Notes: generated by a model from the letters alone, not told the origin. A stretch of DNA of 64,000 nt from Syngnathus acus (GCF_901709675.1 NC_051090.1:86001-150000), one strand, 5' to 3'; positions 17,001 to 37,749 are shown, counted from the stretch's first letter. Numbers and translations are program-made.

Positions 17001-18924
17001 CTCCGCCTGACAGTCAATGTGACACAGCTGCAGACAAAGCTCACTTTAGTTTTCAAAAGCCCCAAAATAATAGTATAAAGCACATTTCCAGGGACCCAAG
17101 GACATTAAGAGCACGTATACTAGAGAATTCAAGTCAACTGTCCGTTTTAGAAGCGAGCCATCGCATTAGCCAACCTAATAACACAATCGAGGCTCATGTG
17201 GATCTATGATCATTGATTATTTGTGTACTCACCCTTGCCCAGTAGCGGAAGGCCAGCACCAGGGGAACCAACCTGGGTTCCATTTTGGTCAAGGCTGCCA
17301 TGTGAGTTGTGGTGAGACAAGCAACATCATTGCCTGCGCTCACTTTGCACGTCAAGCCACTGATTTCAAAATGGCCGAGCAAAAAAGAAAGGAAGAATAA
17401 ACGGAGAAAATGTCATTTTCAAAATGGCCGGGCGAGCGAGCGAGCGAGCGAAAAAAGAAAAGAAGCATCAACAGAGAAAACGTGGTTTTCAAAATGGCCG
17501 AGCAAAAAAGAAAGGAAGAATAAACGGAGAAACTGTGGTTTTCGAAAAGGCCGAGCAAAAGAGAAAAGAAGCATCAACAGAGAAAAGGTCCTTTTCAAAA
17601 TGGCCGAGCAAAAAACAAAGGAAGAATAAACAGAGTTGTGTCAAACTCTCCTGATATTTTCCAAAGAATACTGACTGACCTGATGACATCACGACAGACG
17701 ATGGCAGGAACTTTGGCGTGAAAGTCTGACACAACATCTGAAAATTCATCTATACAGAGCAGGAATTCAAGTTAATGACGTCGGCTCACAACCTCACATT
17801 ACGCAACCCTGAGCCGAAAGAAATCACACGTTGAATGTTGTACTAAAACGAAGACGTGGCACACATCGAGACAAGTATCACGGCCGTCGGCCGTCGCGAA
17901 GCTCAAATCAGTTGATGACATCCCACTTGAAGTTTGAATGATACTTACTACTTTTTCTGAGGATGTCAAGTACTTGAATCAGGACTTCCGGTTGTGTCAT
18001 CTACACACACAAAAAAAGCACTTAGAGAAACAATGACTTGCGAAGACTCAAGGCCACGCCACGGTAGACCTCGCTCGTCACATCCAAAGCCGCCGCGCTT
18101 CTGAGCAATGACACGGAAAGATGCACGGATGGCACTTTTGAAGGGGAAACTAACTGCCAGCCAGGGTCTGCTCCCTTTCTCTTGCTAAAACTTACTGTGG
18201 AGGGGTGGACGACATCAATGTTGATATCGCTCGTCTTAAAGGCAAATCGGGTCAGACAAGAGCCGTAGAGACTTAGGGTGCAAGCTGGGGAAGAAGAAGA
18301 AAGAAGAAAAAAAAAGAATCGAAAGGAGAACATATGTTAGAAAATGCACTTGTGGTGCTGGACTGAAAAATTGCTGCATCTCAAGGCCTAAACGACATGG
18401 TACCTGAGAGGTGTTTTTGGATGATGTTCTCCATCCTAACAACCACAGCCTTCCGATGCTCAAAGTCTCGGTGAGAAATCCCTTGCTCGCTGGCGGCTTC
18501 CACGACCGCCGTCTCGATGGCTCCCAGCTGCGAGGCGGAGGGGGGCGGCAGGGCGCGCAGTTCCTTCTCCTCCTGTTTCTCCTGAAATGGCAGCGTGGAA
18601 AGACGTGAAGACATTTTCCATCATAAACAAGGTGCATTCACCTACCATGACGTTTTTTTTGTGTCTCTTCTCCTTGATGTGTTTGTGGGCTGCTTGAATG
18701 TGCTCAATATGAACGGAACACAGCTTGCATATGTATTGATACTTGGGGTATTCTGCGGATTGCTGTGAAAGCAAACACATTTATGACGTTCAAGTTCAGT
18801 CTATCATATTTCCATGTTGATGTTGGCCTACTTTTAAAAGTCTGTGGATATAATCTCTGTAAAGACGCTCCTCGGCCTGTCGGAGGCCGAGCTGTTGCTC
18901 CGTCAGCGATCCTTCCATTGTCAT
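11056..18924 (-). CDS. tut4: Terminal uridylyltransferase 4 (ZCCHC11), shortened N-terminus
   Basis: The enzyme uridylates RNA 3' ends (pre-let-7 with LIN28, mRNA poly(A) tails). Exon 1 (18924-18832) starts MTMEGSLTEQQLGLRQAEER. Exon 2 (18762-18646) holds a C2H2-like finger CKLCSVHIEHIQAAHKH. An inactive nucleotidyltransferase domain follows, with GSCLTRFAFKTSDINIDV near 18250 where the catalytic Asp-x-Asp is degenerate. The active domain has GSSKNGFGFHDSDLDI near 15000 and LSSYAYILMVLYFLQQRQPP near 14060. Three CCHC knuckles are present: CGICKRDGHLKDEC (about 15600), CCRICGKIGHYMKDCPKRR (about 12850) and CFQCGDTGHVRRDC (about 12560). The Q/P-rich tail (12043-11474) contains NLNDPSIIFAQPAGRPVS, and the last exon (11216-11056) ends GGYQPGHF. 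The family's roughly 290-residue disordered N-terminus is absent, and an in-frame TGA lies 11 codons upstream of the start within the same exon. Confidence 0.94.
11278..11344. other. Perfect 20-bp stem, 27-nt loop hairpin in the tut4 intron
   Basis: The arms 11278-11297 (TTTTTAAGACAAGGTGGTGA) and 11325-11344 are exact reverse complements separated by 27 nt. The hairpin lies in the intron between the last two coding exons of tut4. Its overall size of about 67 nt is that of a pre-miRNA, but it could equally be a tiny palindromic transposon remnant. I do not recognise a known microRNA seed. Confidence 0.75.
14415..14557. repeat. (GCTC)n(ACTC)n tetranucleotide microsatellite abutting a tut4 splice donor
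   Basis: About 10 GCTC units followed by about 26 ACTC units. On the minus strand this reads (GTGA)n beginning exactly at the donor of the exon that ends ISLYNTL (exon end 14558), so every fourth base starts another GTGAGT donor match. Confidence 0.95.
15886..15945. repeat. 15-bp coding minisatellite in tut4 (ALDRK repeats)
   Basis: A 15-bp unit is repeated about four times with little change and encodes ALDRKALDRKALDRKALDD in the acidic, disordered linker between the first nucleotidyltransferase module and the first CCHC knuckle. The unit length preserves frame. Confidence 0.9.
17359..17635. repeat. About 53-bp minisatellite adjoining a tut4 splice acceptor
   Basis: Copies centred on TTTCAAAATGGCCGAGC recur at 17368, 17421, 17491, 17544 and 17597 (spacing 53, 70, 53, 53), each followed by A-rich AAAGAAAGGAAGAATAAAC-type sequence. 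The first copy overlaps the acceptor of the tut4 exon that starts at 17359 (minus strand), so the repeat supplies its polypyrimidine tract. Confidence 0.85.
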
Positions 18925-20433
18925 TGAGCCCGCGGCGCGAACGTGCAACAGCCCTCAACAGTGCGATACAGCCGTGCTTTCAATCCTACAAGAAAAAGGT
19001 TGAATTTATGAGCAGGGCTGCAATTTGTGAGGGAAAAGAGGTCGACAAATATCCCGGAAAACCCACCATGATCCTTTTCATTTCCCGGAGCTCCAATCAA
19101 ACTATTCTTGGCTTCTAAACAGGAGAGGTGATCTCTCTATTTGCAATTCAGCTGTAGAATCATGAAGACTCCTTTGAATCAAGAGGTGCTGCAAAATAGC
19201 ATGAATGAACGAACGAACGAGTGAGTGATGCTCTGCCCACACAACACACTTGTGTACTGACATATTGAACTACATCATAGTCTAAAATGTTGCTGTGTGA
19301 ACCATCTGTTCCATTTTGCTCGAAAATGATGGTTATCACTTGTCGCTTTTGTGCATATTGACCGTTAGCATTTCAATGGCACGATGGCAAAGGGAACCAT
19401 GATTATGTATCAACGCTGCACAGAATGACCAGCAATGAATAATAGCGCAAGAAACATTTCGTTTCCTAAACAACACACACCTTTGATGCTGTCAAACAAA
19501 AAGCTCATACATAGTTTCGGTGAGTGGACGATTTTTAGTTACTTCGATTAACGGCGAAGTAAAGGCACCTTCAAAAAAAGATTTGGTTACCACGGCTGGG
19601 AAAAGACTCGATCAGCATGTGAACGGTTAAGTTATGCTAACTTTCAAAACATAAACACGAGGGAACATCGCGTAACAATAATTCAATTCGGAGGGAAAGA
19701 CAAACATTTTCAGGCTAAACGTGACTTTGGTGTTCTAATGGATGCTTTGAGTTGTTGACTTTATATGGAATATCTTGTCTAAGAAAACAAAGAACATTAA
19801 AAAACATAAAACACCTTCCGACTCTCAGGACAAGCTAACGGGAAATGAACAATACGATATCACCCAGTTGTCAGCCTTCAAAAGCATGAAGATAGACTTT
19901 GATCCAAAAGATATATATAGGCGGGTATTAACTTACTTTGGAGCTCTAAAGTCGATTTAATATTATCATGAGGTTCTGTTCTACATGTTTTGCAGAACCC
20001 ACGGCCTAGAAATTACAGCAACGTTGGACGCCATGTTCAAACATTGCACCGCTGCATTGTGGGAGCTGCACTGCCGCTCAGGAGGGGTGTGTGCAATGAT
20101 GCATTCGCTTCCTCTAGCTTGTGGCTTTTCTCAGCACGACGTCAATGCGTGCACGAGAAGCATGAACGTGAACGAGAGGCCTTAACTTGCGCATCTGCAC
20201 TTTGTGCTAAGGCGCTTTTGAGGTTCACTCGATCGACTTGCATTGGTTTACAAGGCAGAATTGACACATTCAATATGGCGGATGTGTATACGTATGTCTC
20301 TCAGCAACACATGTGCTCTGTGAACGGAGCGAGCAGAGCGGCGACTGACCTGACGAGCGCCGCCGCCGCCGCGGAGCGCCGCCGCTGAAGTGAAACACAG
20401 CCAGCGCCAGCCGTTGGTGCTTCAACAAGAAAG
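18925..20433. promoter_or_regulatory. Divergent intergenic region between tut4 and gpx7
   Basis: tut4 (minus) and gpx7 (plus) start 1.5 kb apart, head to head. A GC-rich block with GCCGCC runs lies at about 20330-20400, just upstream of gpx7, and an AATATGGCGG motif (YY1-like) is near 20271. The stretch 19130-20000 is AT-rich and contains no recognisable exon. A possible noncoding tut4 5' exon boundary (TTCTTGTAG on the minus strand) lies near 18985. Confidence 0.5.
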
Positions 20434-21749
20434 ATGCTTTCCGCCGCAACTCTCCCCGTGCTGCTAGTTTTATTCGGCCTGGCAGCGAGCAAACAAAAAG
20501 ATTTGTATACTTTCAAAGTTGTGAACAGCCGAGGGAAATTGGTGTCACTTGAAAAATACAGGGGCTCGGTAAGTCTTGACATTTGACCGCTGCCGTACTC
20601 CGGGCTTGTGTAAAAGTCTCCCTCTGCGTGAAACTTGGCGCATGCAGACGGAAGTTTTGTTGATATTTGACGAAGATGGCTCGCGTGCCTAATCGCGGAC
20701 CTGATGGATGCTGCTATAAAAGGGAGCCCCGTTGGCTTACGTGGCAATTTGGCCTGCAAACTTTCGGAACTTTCTTCAAAGGTCACGGCCACGACGAGCA
20801 CACCATGTATGATCCAATGTACCAACAATAATCTGACTGGACTTTTTGGATTGAAACTGATGTATTCAGCAGTTGTTCTATTCATGACTTTGAGCATCAT
20901 CTGGTCCGGCCCAGTCCAGCCCATGCCAAGCCAAGCCGGGATTCCTATTTTGCTTGGTTCAAATTTGATTCAAGAATTCTGAAAACAGGCATGTCTTGAC
21001 CCGTCCAAATCAAATGGTTAGCCAAGCATATGACTTGACCAGATTGCCTGTCTCATGACACGCAAGGGCTCTAAAAGCTAGTATTGATTTGATCTGTGCT
21101 TCTTCTGGGATTCTTCTTTTCTTCCTCCAGGTATCCCTGGTCGTGAACGTGGCCAGTGAATGCGGTTACACCGAGGAACACTACAAAGGCCTTCAGAAAC
21201 TGCAACGGGACTTGGGGCCGTATCACTTCAATGTCCTGGCATTTCCCTGCAACCAATTTGGCCAGCAGGAACCTGGCAGCGACAAGGAGATTGACAGCTT
21301 TGTGCGCAGAGTCTACGGAGCCTCATTTCCCCTCTTTAGTAAAATTGCTGTGGCAGGAACAGGAGCGAACGACGTCTACAAGTACCTTGTTGGTGAGTTC
21401 AAAATAACTGGAGAAACGGGTGCCGCGCCAAAGTATGTCGAAAGCCCTAGCAAAATGGCAAATCAAATGTTCGTGACTTTTTGTCGGAGCAACAATTTGA
21501 CCCTTGGCAAGTGCCCTGAAAAGGCACGTTTGCGACTGGAATGAACCAAAAGACTATTTGAAGATTGTCATTTTGTTTCCAACAGAGTCCTCTGGGAAGG
21601 AGCCCGACTGGAATTTCTGGAAATACCTTATCGATGTGGATGGAAAAGTGGTGGATGCGTGGGGACCGCAGGTTTCGCTTGAAGAATTACGTCCAAAAAT
21701 AGCTGACATGGTGCGGCAGATCATCCTAAAGAAGAAAGAAGAGTTGTAA
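20434..21749 (+). CDS. gpx7: Glutathione peroxidase 7 (ER peroxidase), 186 aa, three exons
   Basis: The product is an ER-lumen thiol peroxidase that passes oxidising equivalents to protein disulphide isomerase rather than relying on glutathione. Exons are 20434-20568, 21131-21392 and 21586-21749, all GT-AG with matching phases. Residues 1-19 form a signal peptide (MLSAATLPVLLVLFGLAAS). The peroxidatic cysteine is Cys56 in NVASECGYT, in place of selenocysteine; Cys85 in FPCNQFGQQEP and the WNFWKYL motif are conserved. Length matches human GPX7 (187 aa). The C-terminus KKKEEL resembles the REDL-type ER retrieval signal of the family. No SECIS element is needed. It is convergent with nek1. Confidence 0.97.
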
Positions 21750-21946
21750 TTTCCTACTACACCATCTATCTATCCATCGGTCAAGCTGTCTGTCGGTGTG
21801 TGCACTCCACTCATCTGCTTGAGTAGATTCCAATGACTTCCTTTGGGAAACAAATGATAAACGGAGTAAGCATCAAATGAATGCACTGATTAAACATCAG
21901 AAAATGTGTTCCTCCATTGAGTGTTGCATAAGGTTTCCATTTTTTT

Positions 21947-21952
21947 AATAAA
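21947..21952 (+). terminator. Polyadenylation signal AATAAA of gpx7
   Basis: AATAAA lies about 200 bp after the gpx7 stop. The converging nek1 signal is only about 210 bp further on. Confidence 0.7.
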
Positions 21953-22160
21953 GTGGCATTCGTGACAACTTTTTTGTTGTTGTTGAACAGACAGACCTAG
22001 CGGAGTCTTTTGTCCAATCGGTAGCAAGTCAAAAACTCAATCGGACAGTGGAAGTTTCACTTTGTTACCTCGAAAGTTACTTTTCCAGTTTGAGTTATGA
22101 TTTAACAATTATTCGCCAACAAGCATAATGACAAAAGCATTTATCATATTGCCAAAAAGT

Positions 22161-22166
22161 TTATTC
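22161..22166 (-). terminator. Polyadenylation signal AATAAA of nek1
   Basis: The minus-strand AATAAA lies about 540 bp beyond the nek1 stop. gpx7 and nek1 are tail to tail with only about 0.2 kb between their signals. Confidence 0.6.
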
Positions 22167-22708
22167 TGTACAAATTTCAACATGATTCAATTTCATGTCA
22201 TCATTACTTATAGAAGCTGAAAAATTCAGTCTTCCCTCAACACATTCCACACAGCAATCTTGCTACAGTACCTTTACTACCTTGGCACCATACGGCAGCC
22301 TAGTTTGCATACCTGAGGAATAAAGACAACAGTTTGTGTGTGACAACAAGTTCAAAAGGTGAAAAAAAGAAAACAAAAATTGGCTTCCAACTCATTCCTG
22401 GTACACTGATCTTGAAAGTGAGCTGGCTGTCATTTGGAACATGGATGGTAAGGAGCACCCGAGATAAGGATTTGACATGTATAGATGTTTGACAGCACAT
22501 GGTGAAATGTTACAGCTTTTATTTACAAATCATCGAAATTCACATTCCATTCATTCAAAGAGCAAAGGGGGATCATTGTTTAGCAAGAACATGTAGAAGT
22601 AAAATCAACACTGCGTCTAAGATATTTTCAGCTCAAGAGAGTCAAAGCAACATTCTAGCTTTATTGTACATAGAACATCATGACACTTTGTAGGAAGAAA
22701 GCAAATGG

Positions 22709-31535
<8,827 letters not shown>

Positions 31536-33190
31536 GTTAACGTAATGAGTGGCACTTCATACTGGCTCTGCAAATAAACTCATTCAATACACTTGGAAAC
31601 ATCTTCCAAAAATGCTGCTTTCAATAAGAGTGGCTGAATTTGGCTCATGCAATTCGCAGCATCCCTGCAACATGACATTTCGAGTGATAGCAAGACAGCT
31701 AACGTAAATGTTGAACCAGCCATAGGATTATGGAAAATACGCCAACATGCGACCACAACCGTAGAAACTGTACAAAGACGTTACTGTTAAATGGTGTGAA
31801 AGCGATAGTTGACGCAAGTCCGATCGGTCTTACCATTAACTATTCTCTCGAGCTGACATCGCCTCTTGTTGATCTGCTGCATTGCTTGGCTTGCGTTCAA
31901 CCTAACCTAACTGCTAGCTAGCTGGCTAGCGGTTTGTCAAGAGCTTCCTTCTTATTGGCCATGGTCAAGCTTGGCGATATTCTACTGGTTCACACGACTG
32001 TCCGTCATTTATGATGGCAAATCAACACACACGTGAACATTTTTTGTGACACTCTCCATAGCAACCAAACGCCGAAAGAAGACAGAACAATAGGTCCACA
32101 TTTCCAACGTACTTAACCTTTATTGATATCCTCAAGACCTATTTATATTTTTAACCGAAACATTGTGGGGATTTTGTTTTGGTTTAAAGTTATCCAAATG
32201 TCGCCCTAGGATTTGTTATACCGTCGTGCTTCTATTAGCATGTTGATTGATTATTTTAGGGCTCTTCTTTTGCTTTGTATTATCATCATCATCTCACTGA
32301 GGATCCAAGTATTCCGTACGAACACCGCAACACATCCTCAATGTATGTACAGTAAATTAGGCATCATGCAGGTTCTTTGATCTGCACGTTTTATTCAAGC
32401 CTTCCAAATAAACATGACTTAGGAAGATGCAATGTTCATTAGCGCTTCATCTGGAATGTTCAACAGGGCGGCCCACATCCAGAGATAGAAATATTGCTCT
32501 ACAGACAACTTTCTACAACTTCCATTCTTGAAAAACATTCATTTTTCTTCCCTTTGGGAAGACTGGACCAGAGGAAAGGCATTCCCATCCCATTCAATGG
32601 GGAAAGATGATTTTTGGGTGTGCATGTGTTGAGTTCTTTTAGCAGAATGTTTGTGCTGATTCGTCAATCCCGGTTTGGCGGAGCAGGTCTGCATTCCGGA
32701 TTCCCAGGAAAGCTGAAATATTCGTATTAGTCGTCCTAATATTGTGCTTGTGACTGATTATTATTTTTCACATCACGTGTGCTGACTTCAAAGGCTAAGC
32801 TCCAGCAGGTGATGTTGTGTTAGCTGAAAACACACATTTGTGAGTGTTGGAGATCTAGCCTGGCAAGAGAGGCCCAATGCTGAAGCAGCGATTGGCTATT
32901 GTGGGGATGTCATTCACCGCGGCTCGGCTCAGCTCGGCTCGGCTCGCAAAATGTGCAAAAACATCATTCTCATTTTCCAATCTTGTGTACTGCGTTTGTT
33001 TTAATGGCTTAAAGCGAAACTCTACGCACGGCACGGCACGGCACGGCACGGCACAGAACACCCTCGAGAAAAAAATGACCACACACGCACAAACACACGT
33101 CATAATAAAAGACAGATTTCCCAATATTTTCATCATTATTATTATTTCTGCCAATGAAACGATAAGATCCCTGGTGGAGGTAAAAAAACA
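31536..33190. other. nek1 upstream flank; no gene recognised
   Basis: The nek1 promoter is expected just upstream of 31535; a CCAAT element (minus orientation, ATTGG) is at about 31955. The remainder is AT-rich, unique-looking sequence with short GGCTC pentamer repeats (32920-32945) and (GGCAC)n (33027-33052). Nothing coding is supported. Confidence 0.5.
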
Positions 33191-33203
33191 TCAGTGTTGA
33201 GAA

Positions 33204-33362
33204 TATAATATATATATATATATATACTGACATTGAGTGTGTGTGTGTGTGTGCATGTGAGCGCGTTTATGCATATATGTATAGATGTGCAAATGTGTGC
33301 ACGCGTGCGTCCGATGGTGTGTGTTTGTGTGTGCGTGTGCATGTGTGTGCGTGTAGATGATG
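33204..33362. repeat. (TA)n followed by GT-rich compound microsatellite
   Basis: (TA)n at about 33204-33226 is followed by interrupted (GT)n/(GC)n alternating purine-pyrimidine sequence to about 33355, with a further (GT)n block at 33468-33489. Histidine/threonine-rich open frames here are artefacts. Confidence 0.85.
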
Positions 33363-34449
33363 CAAGGGTGCAGCAAGAGCAAAAATCATGAGCTCAACAA
33401 CATGACTCCATCTTTTCAAACAAGACATCAGTGACGCTTGAAGTGTGAAATGGGACCAAGTGAGTTGGTGTGTGCGTGTGTGTGTGTGCACGTGAATCTC
33501 CAATGTCCAAAGTAAAACAACAAATTAAAGTGTAGGCATGGCATTAAGAAAGTGGGAAATGTTAGAAGAAGAACAAGAAGGAGAAAAGTGTGTGCACATT
33601 CCTAAAGAGAGCAACGTCAGACTAATGAGAAAAAAGGCATCAGTGGTGGGCCGGCTGGCTGACGGCCGGCTGCCAGACATGTGGAAGTCATCAGAAGGCC
33701 GCCAGAGATATTGGGGGAACCCCGACGGATCCGCCGCTGCGCTGCGCATTTGCTTGGCGTGGAATGATATGGATGCCGGCCGATAAGTTGCGCTTACAAA
33801 CAGAAAAAAGCACTTTCCACTATATAGAAAATATGATATGATAAATGAATAAGCATAAGTCATCAAGTGTTAGAGAATCATTTCAATGTTTTGAAACAAA
33901 CCTCCCAAAAAAAGTTTTGTTTTGTTTGGTTTTTTTCAAATACAATCCATTGAATTGGTGGTAAAGAACTGCAAATAGTCATCTGTTGAAATTGCAGCAT
34001 GATGCGGTTTGTACTTTGTGAAATCAAAAGCATCAAAACAGTTTGGGTGACAGCGGTGGCTTGCAAGTGTGTCAAATTCCAGTGTGTGTTGAGGGCCCGT
34101 TGCTCTGGGTGACCAGGAAAACACACCTGATGATTTGACGCGCCTGTCCGTCAAACGTATACGTGGACACGTGGCCTCCGCTCGCCTCGTCGCGCTAGGG
34201 CAGGGATTGACTAGCGTGAAGATGAGGGAGGAGGACGAAGAGTAGGGTGTAGTGTGTTTGCACATCATCCGTGGAGCTCAAACGTTCAAAGCAAAAAAGC
34301 TCAATGGAGGTTTGAATGTCCAAGTTGCTGTGACAGCATTCAAACCGCAGCAGCGATTCACAGCTCGAAAAAGGCTACACATCGCTGTTTGGATGGCAGA
34401 GAAAAAAAATCTCATCATGTGTGAAATATATGACATCTATATTTATAGA

Positions 34450-34476
34450 GTGACACACACGCACACACACACGCAC

Positions 34477-34513
<37 letters not shown>
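34450..34513. repeat. (CA)n microsatellite
   Basis: CA dinucleotides with occasional GC interruptions, just upstream of the promoter-like segment at 34570-34640. Confidence 0.9.
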
Positions 34514-34516
<3 letters not shown>

Positions 34517-34569
34517 CAAGAGTGCTATCGACAGGAAACAGCTTTCACATAACAGGAAGTGAGAGTCTC

Positions 34570-34700
34570 CAATTGGCGGTGCATGATTCACGGGTGGGCC
34601 AATCAGGCGGCTCTTATTTTGGTGAGCCGTATAAAAGAAGGTGTCGGCTGTACGGACGCTCACATTCAAGTCATGAACGATGGCGAGCGGTGACGCACAC
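34570..34700 (+). promoter_or_regulatory. Candidate TATA promoter with CCAAT boxes, no gene attached
   Basis: In order the plus strand shows CCAATTGG (about 34569), CCAATCAGG (about 34598) and GTATAAAAG (about 34628), spaced as in a strong vertebrate core promoter. The sequence after the expected start (about 34660) has no long open frame or recognisable exon, so any product would be a noncoding RNA, a distant first exon, or an unrecognised gene. Confidence 0.4.
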
Positions 34701-35035
34701 GCTACACATTCTGCTGTCAGGAAAAATGGGGGGGGGTAAAAACAGTTTTAGGAGCAAAGACTCGTCAATTTATGAGGTATACCAGCTCACGGCATATTTG
34801 ACAATGCTACAGTTGAGCACACAATTTAGCAACATGTAGCGGACTGTCAACATTTGCTACATGACATGTCCTGTCTGCACAACACCTTACTTGAGCTTCT
34901 CATTTTTGCAATTGGAGTGATGATACCTGTGTGCTCATATTGAAAAGCATTAAGCGTGCATTGAGCCTGCCAAAGCTTTTATGTGGACTGTGTGACTGAG
35001 GGGAAACGCATGCAAACAGCCAGCGAGACCATTGG

Positions 35036-35089
35036 AGAGAGAGAGAGAGAGCGCGAGACAGAGAGCATGACCTCACCTCAGCTCACCAC

Positions 35090-35158
<69 letters not shown>
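35036..35158. repeat. (GA)n and long (TG)n microsatellites
   Basis: (GA)n lies at about 35036-35055 and an essentially perfect (TG)n of about 33 units at 35091-35157. Confidence 0.92.
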
Positions 35159-35160
<2 letters not shown>

Positions 35161-35959
35161 CTCGGCCAGTGCGTCACACTCAAAGTAATGCAAAGGGCAG
35201 GTCAGGGAAACAAATCCTCTGACAATACTCACATGCAAGTGATCAAATAAGACAATAAAATGGATAGCACAAGATAGGAAGAAAACCAAAGTCAACTTAC
35301 AATGAGCATTGGGATCAATTTGACAGGCAAAAGTCAACGTTGGGAGGATGATCAAGTGACAATTGTTTCCAAGAATCTTTGGCAAAACTCCCAAGTGGGA
35401 AAACCAGGAGGAGGAAGCCAGCGACTGAGCCAGCGCCAAGCGCTTTGTTATGGTGACGGGGAGTACAGTCGTCACGGCAACTGAGGGGGAAACCCGCGCA
35501 GCTGCTGCTGCCGCCGCTGCATTGGAGGCCTCCGGAAACGGCGGTGCTCCAAGAAATCACAGAGGCACGTGCGCTGTGATGGATGTGCCAATGACGTCAG
35601 TGTGATGCAATGCGCCACAAATGACCTGTTCGTGTTTAAACAGTAATCCCTTTTGAAAATCCGCGAAATGTATCAAATCAAAATAAATCAAGGCTATTTC
35701 GTGATGACATAACTCAATCAGGTTCTACCGACTGACCAAAGAGCGAATGCTCCATTTCTCTCCAACTGCACAAGCCTCGGAGAAGGTCCAAAGCGTGAAA
35801 GTGCGTGAGCCGTCAGTTCCGACTGGAAAGGGGCTCTCCTGCGCAGCTTGCTGGCGGGAAGCGCCTTCCAAGCGGACCCACTTCCTGAGGAAGCTCGGTA
35901 ATAAGGAACCGGGGGAACCAGGGGAACCAGAGGAAGGGGGCGTACGTTTAAAAATAACC

Positions 35960-35970
35960 CGCCTATAAAA
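35960..35970 (+). promoter_or_regulatory. Second candidate TATA box (CTATAAAAGC), no gene attached
   Basis: CCTATAAAAGCTC lies in a GC-rich, repeat-free neighbourhood (35770-36030), with the expected start near 35995. No coding exon is visible downstream until the klf gene at 38631. It could be a remote klf promoter or a noncoding RNA start. Confidence 0.35.
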
Positions 35971-37749
35971 GCTCACGCCGCAAGCACGCTCGCAGTCCTG
36001 GCCGTGACAGAGAACAGGACGCGCTGGCAAAGCAAAATCAAACAAAGTTGTTAGAAAGTTCAACAAGTTGGAATGAAAGCGTAGGGGACTTCAAAAGCTA
36101 CAACAAAAAGTAGCACAAGAAGATGGAACTTTCCATCCATCCATCCATATCAGTCCACAACCGGTGGATACATGTACCACCGCTGCTAGCAGTACATACA
36201 ATACTGTACACTGCATGGTTAGCACAGTTTAGCATTCAAAAGCAGACACATTCAACACAAAGACTGGAAAAAGTTGAAAACAGACACAGTTAAAAACTGT
36301 TTATAAACCAGACAAGAAAAGTCCACAACGCAAAGAACAGAGGTGATTTCAAAAAGGAATGAAATAGCGACATACTAACAAATAGACATTAGTCAAAACA
36401 TTCAACGCAGGCATTATTACGCCACACCTTTGGACGTTCTTGTAAGGACAATTTCAAAAACATTAAAAGGTCAAACGGCACAATAAGAAGGTTGACTGCC
36501 GGTTGTCACGGCAACATCGCTTGTTGTGGTAACGCCGAACGCAAGCGTAAGAGATTTCCTCGTGACGAACGGAGCTTTGATGTTGTCGCCGACGTGGCAT
36601 TTGTCAGCCATTAGCAATTAGCCACTCCTTCGACCCGATTTGGCACGCGGACGTGGCAGGCGCTGCTGACAAACGGGACAAACATGAAGGTGGAAAAGTC
36701 CATTTGCGCCGGTTCACACAAAAGACCAAATATACCTTGCACCAAATAGAATCAAATATGCATGGTCCAGTACCATGGAAATGGACTAAGTGTGTCTCCA
36801 GTACCAGGACCGGCAGGCGCATGTACAAAAACAGGCACTTTGGTAAGAGATGTGCATAACCGGCCGGGTAGCAGTGTTTGTATACGGTACCGTCACACTC
36901 AGCGGTACCGCTGCCAGTAGCAGGAATTGTCCCGTTGTGAGTAGCAAGGTAGCCAAGTATCACTTTTTGTACAAGTACCGGGGCATATAACAGGAGCGGC
37001 GCTTATACCACCACCACCACATGTACCGCCGTGTTCATGTTCAAGTGGGAGTACTGGATTGAGTACGTAGCAGTAGCAAGTATTCGTGTTTGAAGCAAGC
37101 GCACGGAACAACGTGGGACTCATTTGGCGACGTGATGTCCGGCCGACGTGATGTGGTGCACCCGCGGCCCTGTCTGGCCAGCTCGCAAGTCCCCGAAAAC
37201 AAGCGCACTAGCCGGAGCTGCGGCGCCATCAGCTCATGTGCATTTGGTAGAATGCGCGTAGGCCAGCACTAACCTTAACGTAATGAGTCACGTAACGAGC
37301 CAAGGTTGGATCGGAGCCCATCCCAACGTCTGGTTCACACAGCCACCTACCTGCTTTGCCCTCTGACTCAGTCCCTCACGCAAGACATTCCTCCTTCCCT
37401 CCAGTTGTACGGCGGCGGGCGCACTCAAAGGATCCCTCCCGATGGTATAATTAGCACTTTTACTTAATGGGCGCCGCGACACGCCCGCTGATGTCTTTGA
37501 AGGTTTTCAACTGACATCAGTGGGAACAATGCCTTTGAACAAATGTCAAGAAAGTAAGGCATTGTTGACATTCCTTTCCATCGCAGCACGCAACACAACC
37601 AGTTTCAACACCAGTGCAAGGATCAAGTCAGGTCAAGTCCAAATTTTCTGCAACAGCCCTTCATCAATTGGCGGCGTTAGTTGTACATATTGAAGATATC
37701 CCTTCTTGAGGGCAAGGACAAACCGGGGAAGAAGAAGAAAAAAAAAAAC

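Noticed and set aside
20301-20924. 207-residue minus-strand frame across the gpx7 first exon
   Set aside because: Antisense to gpx7 exon 1 and its CpG-rich flank; no family match.
33936-34268. 110-residue minus-strand frame ending TTNSMDCI
   Set aside because: Low-complexity start, no recognised motif, no splice partners or poly(A) context; likely chance.
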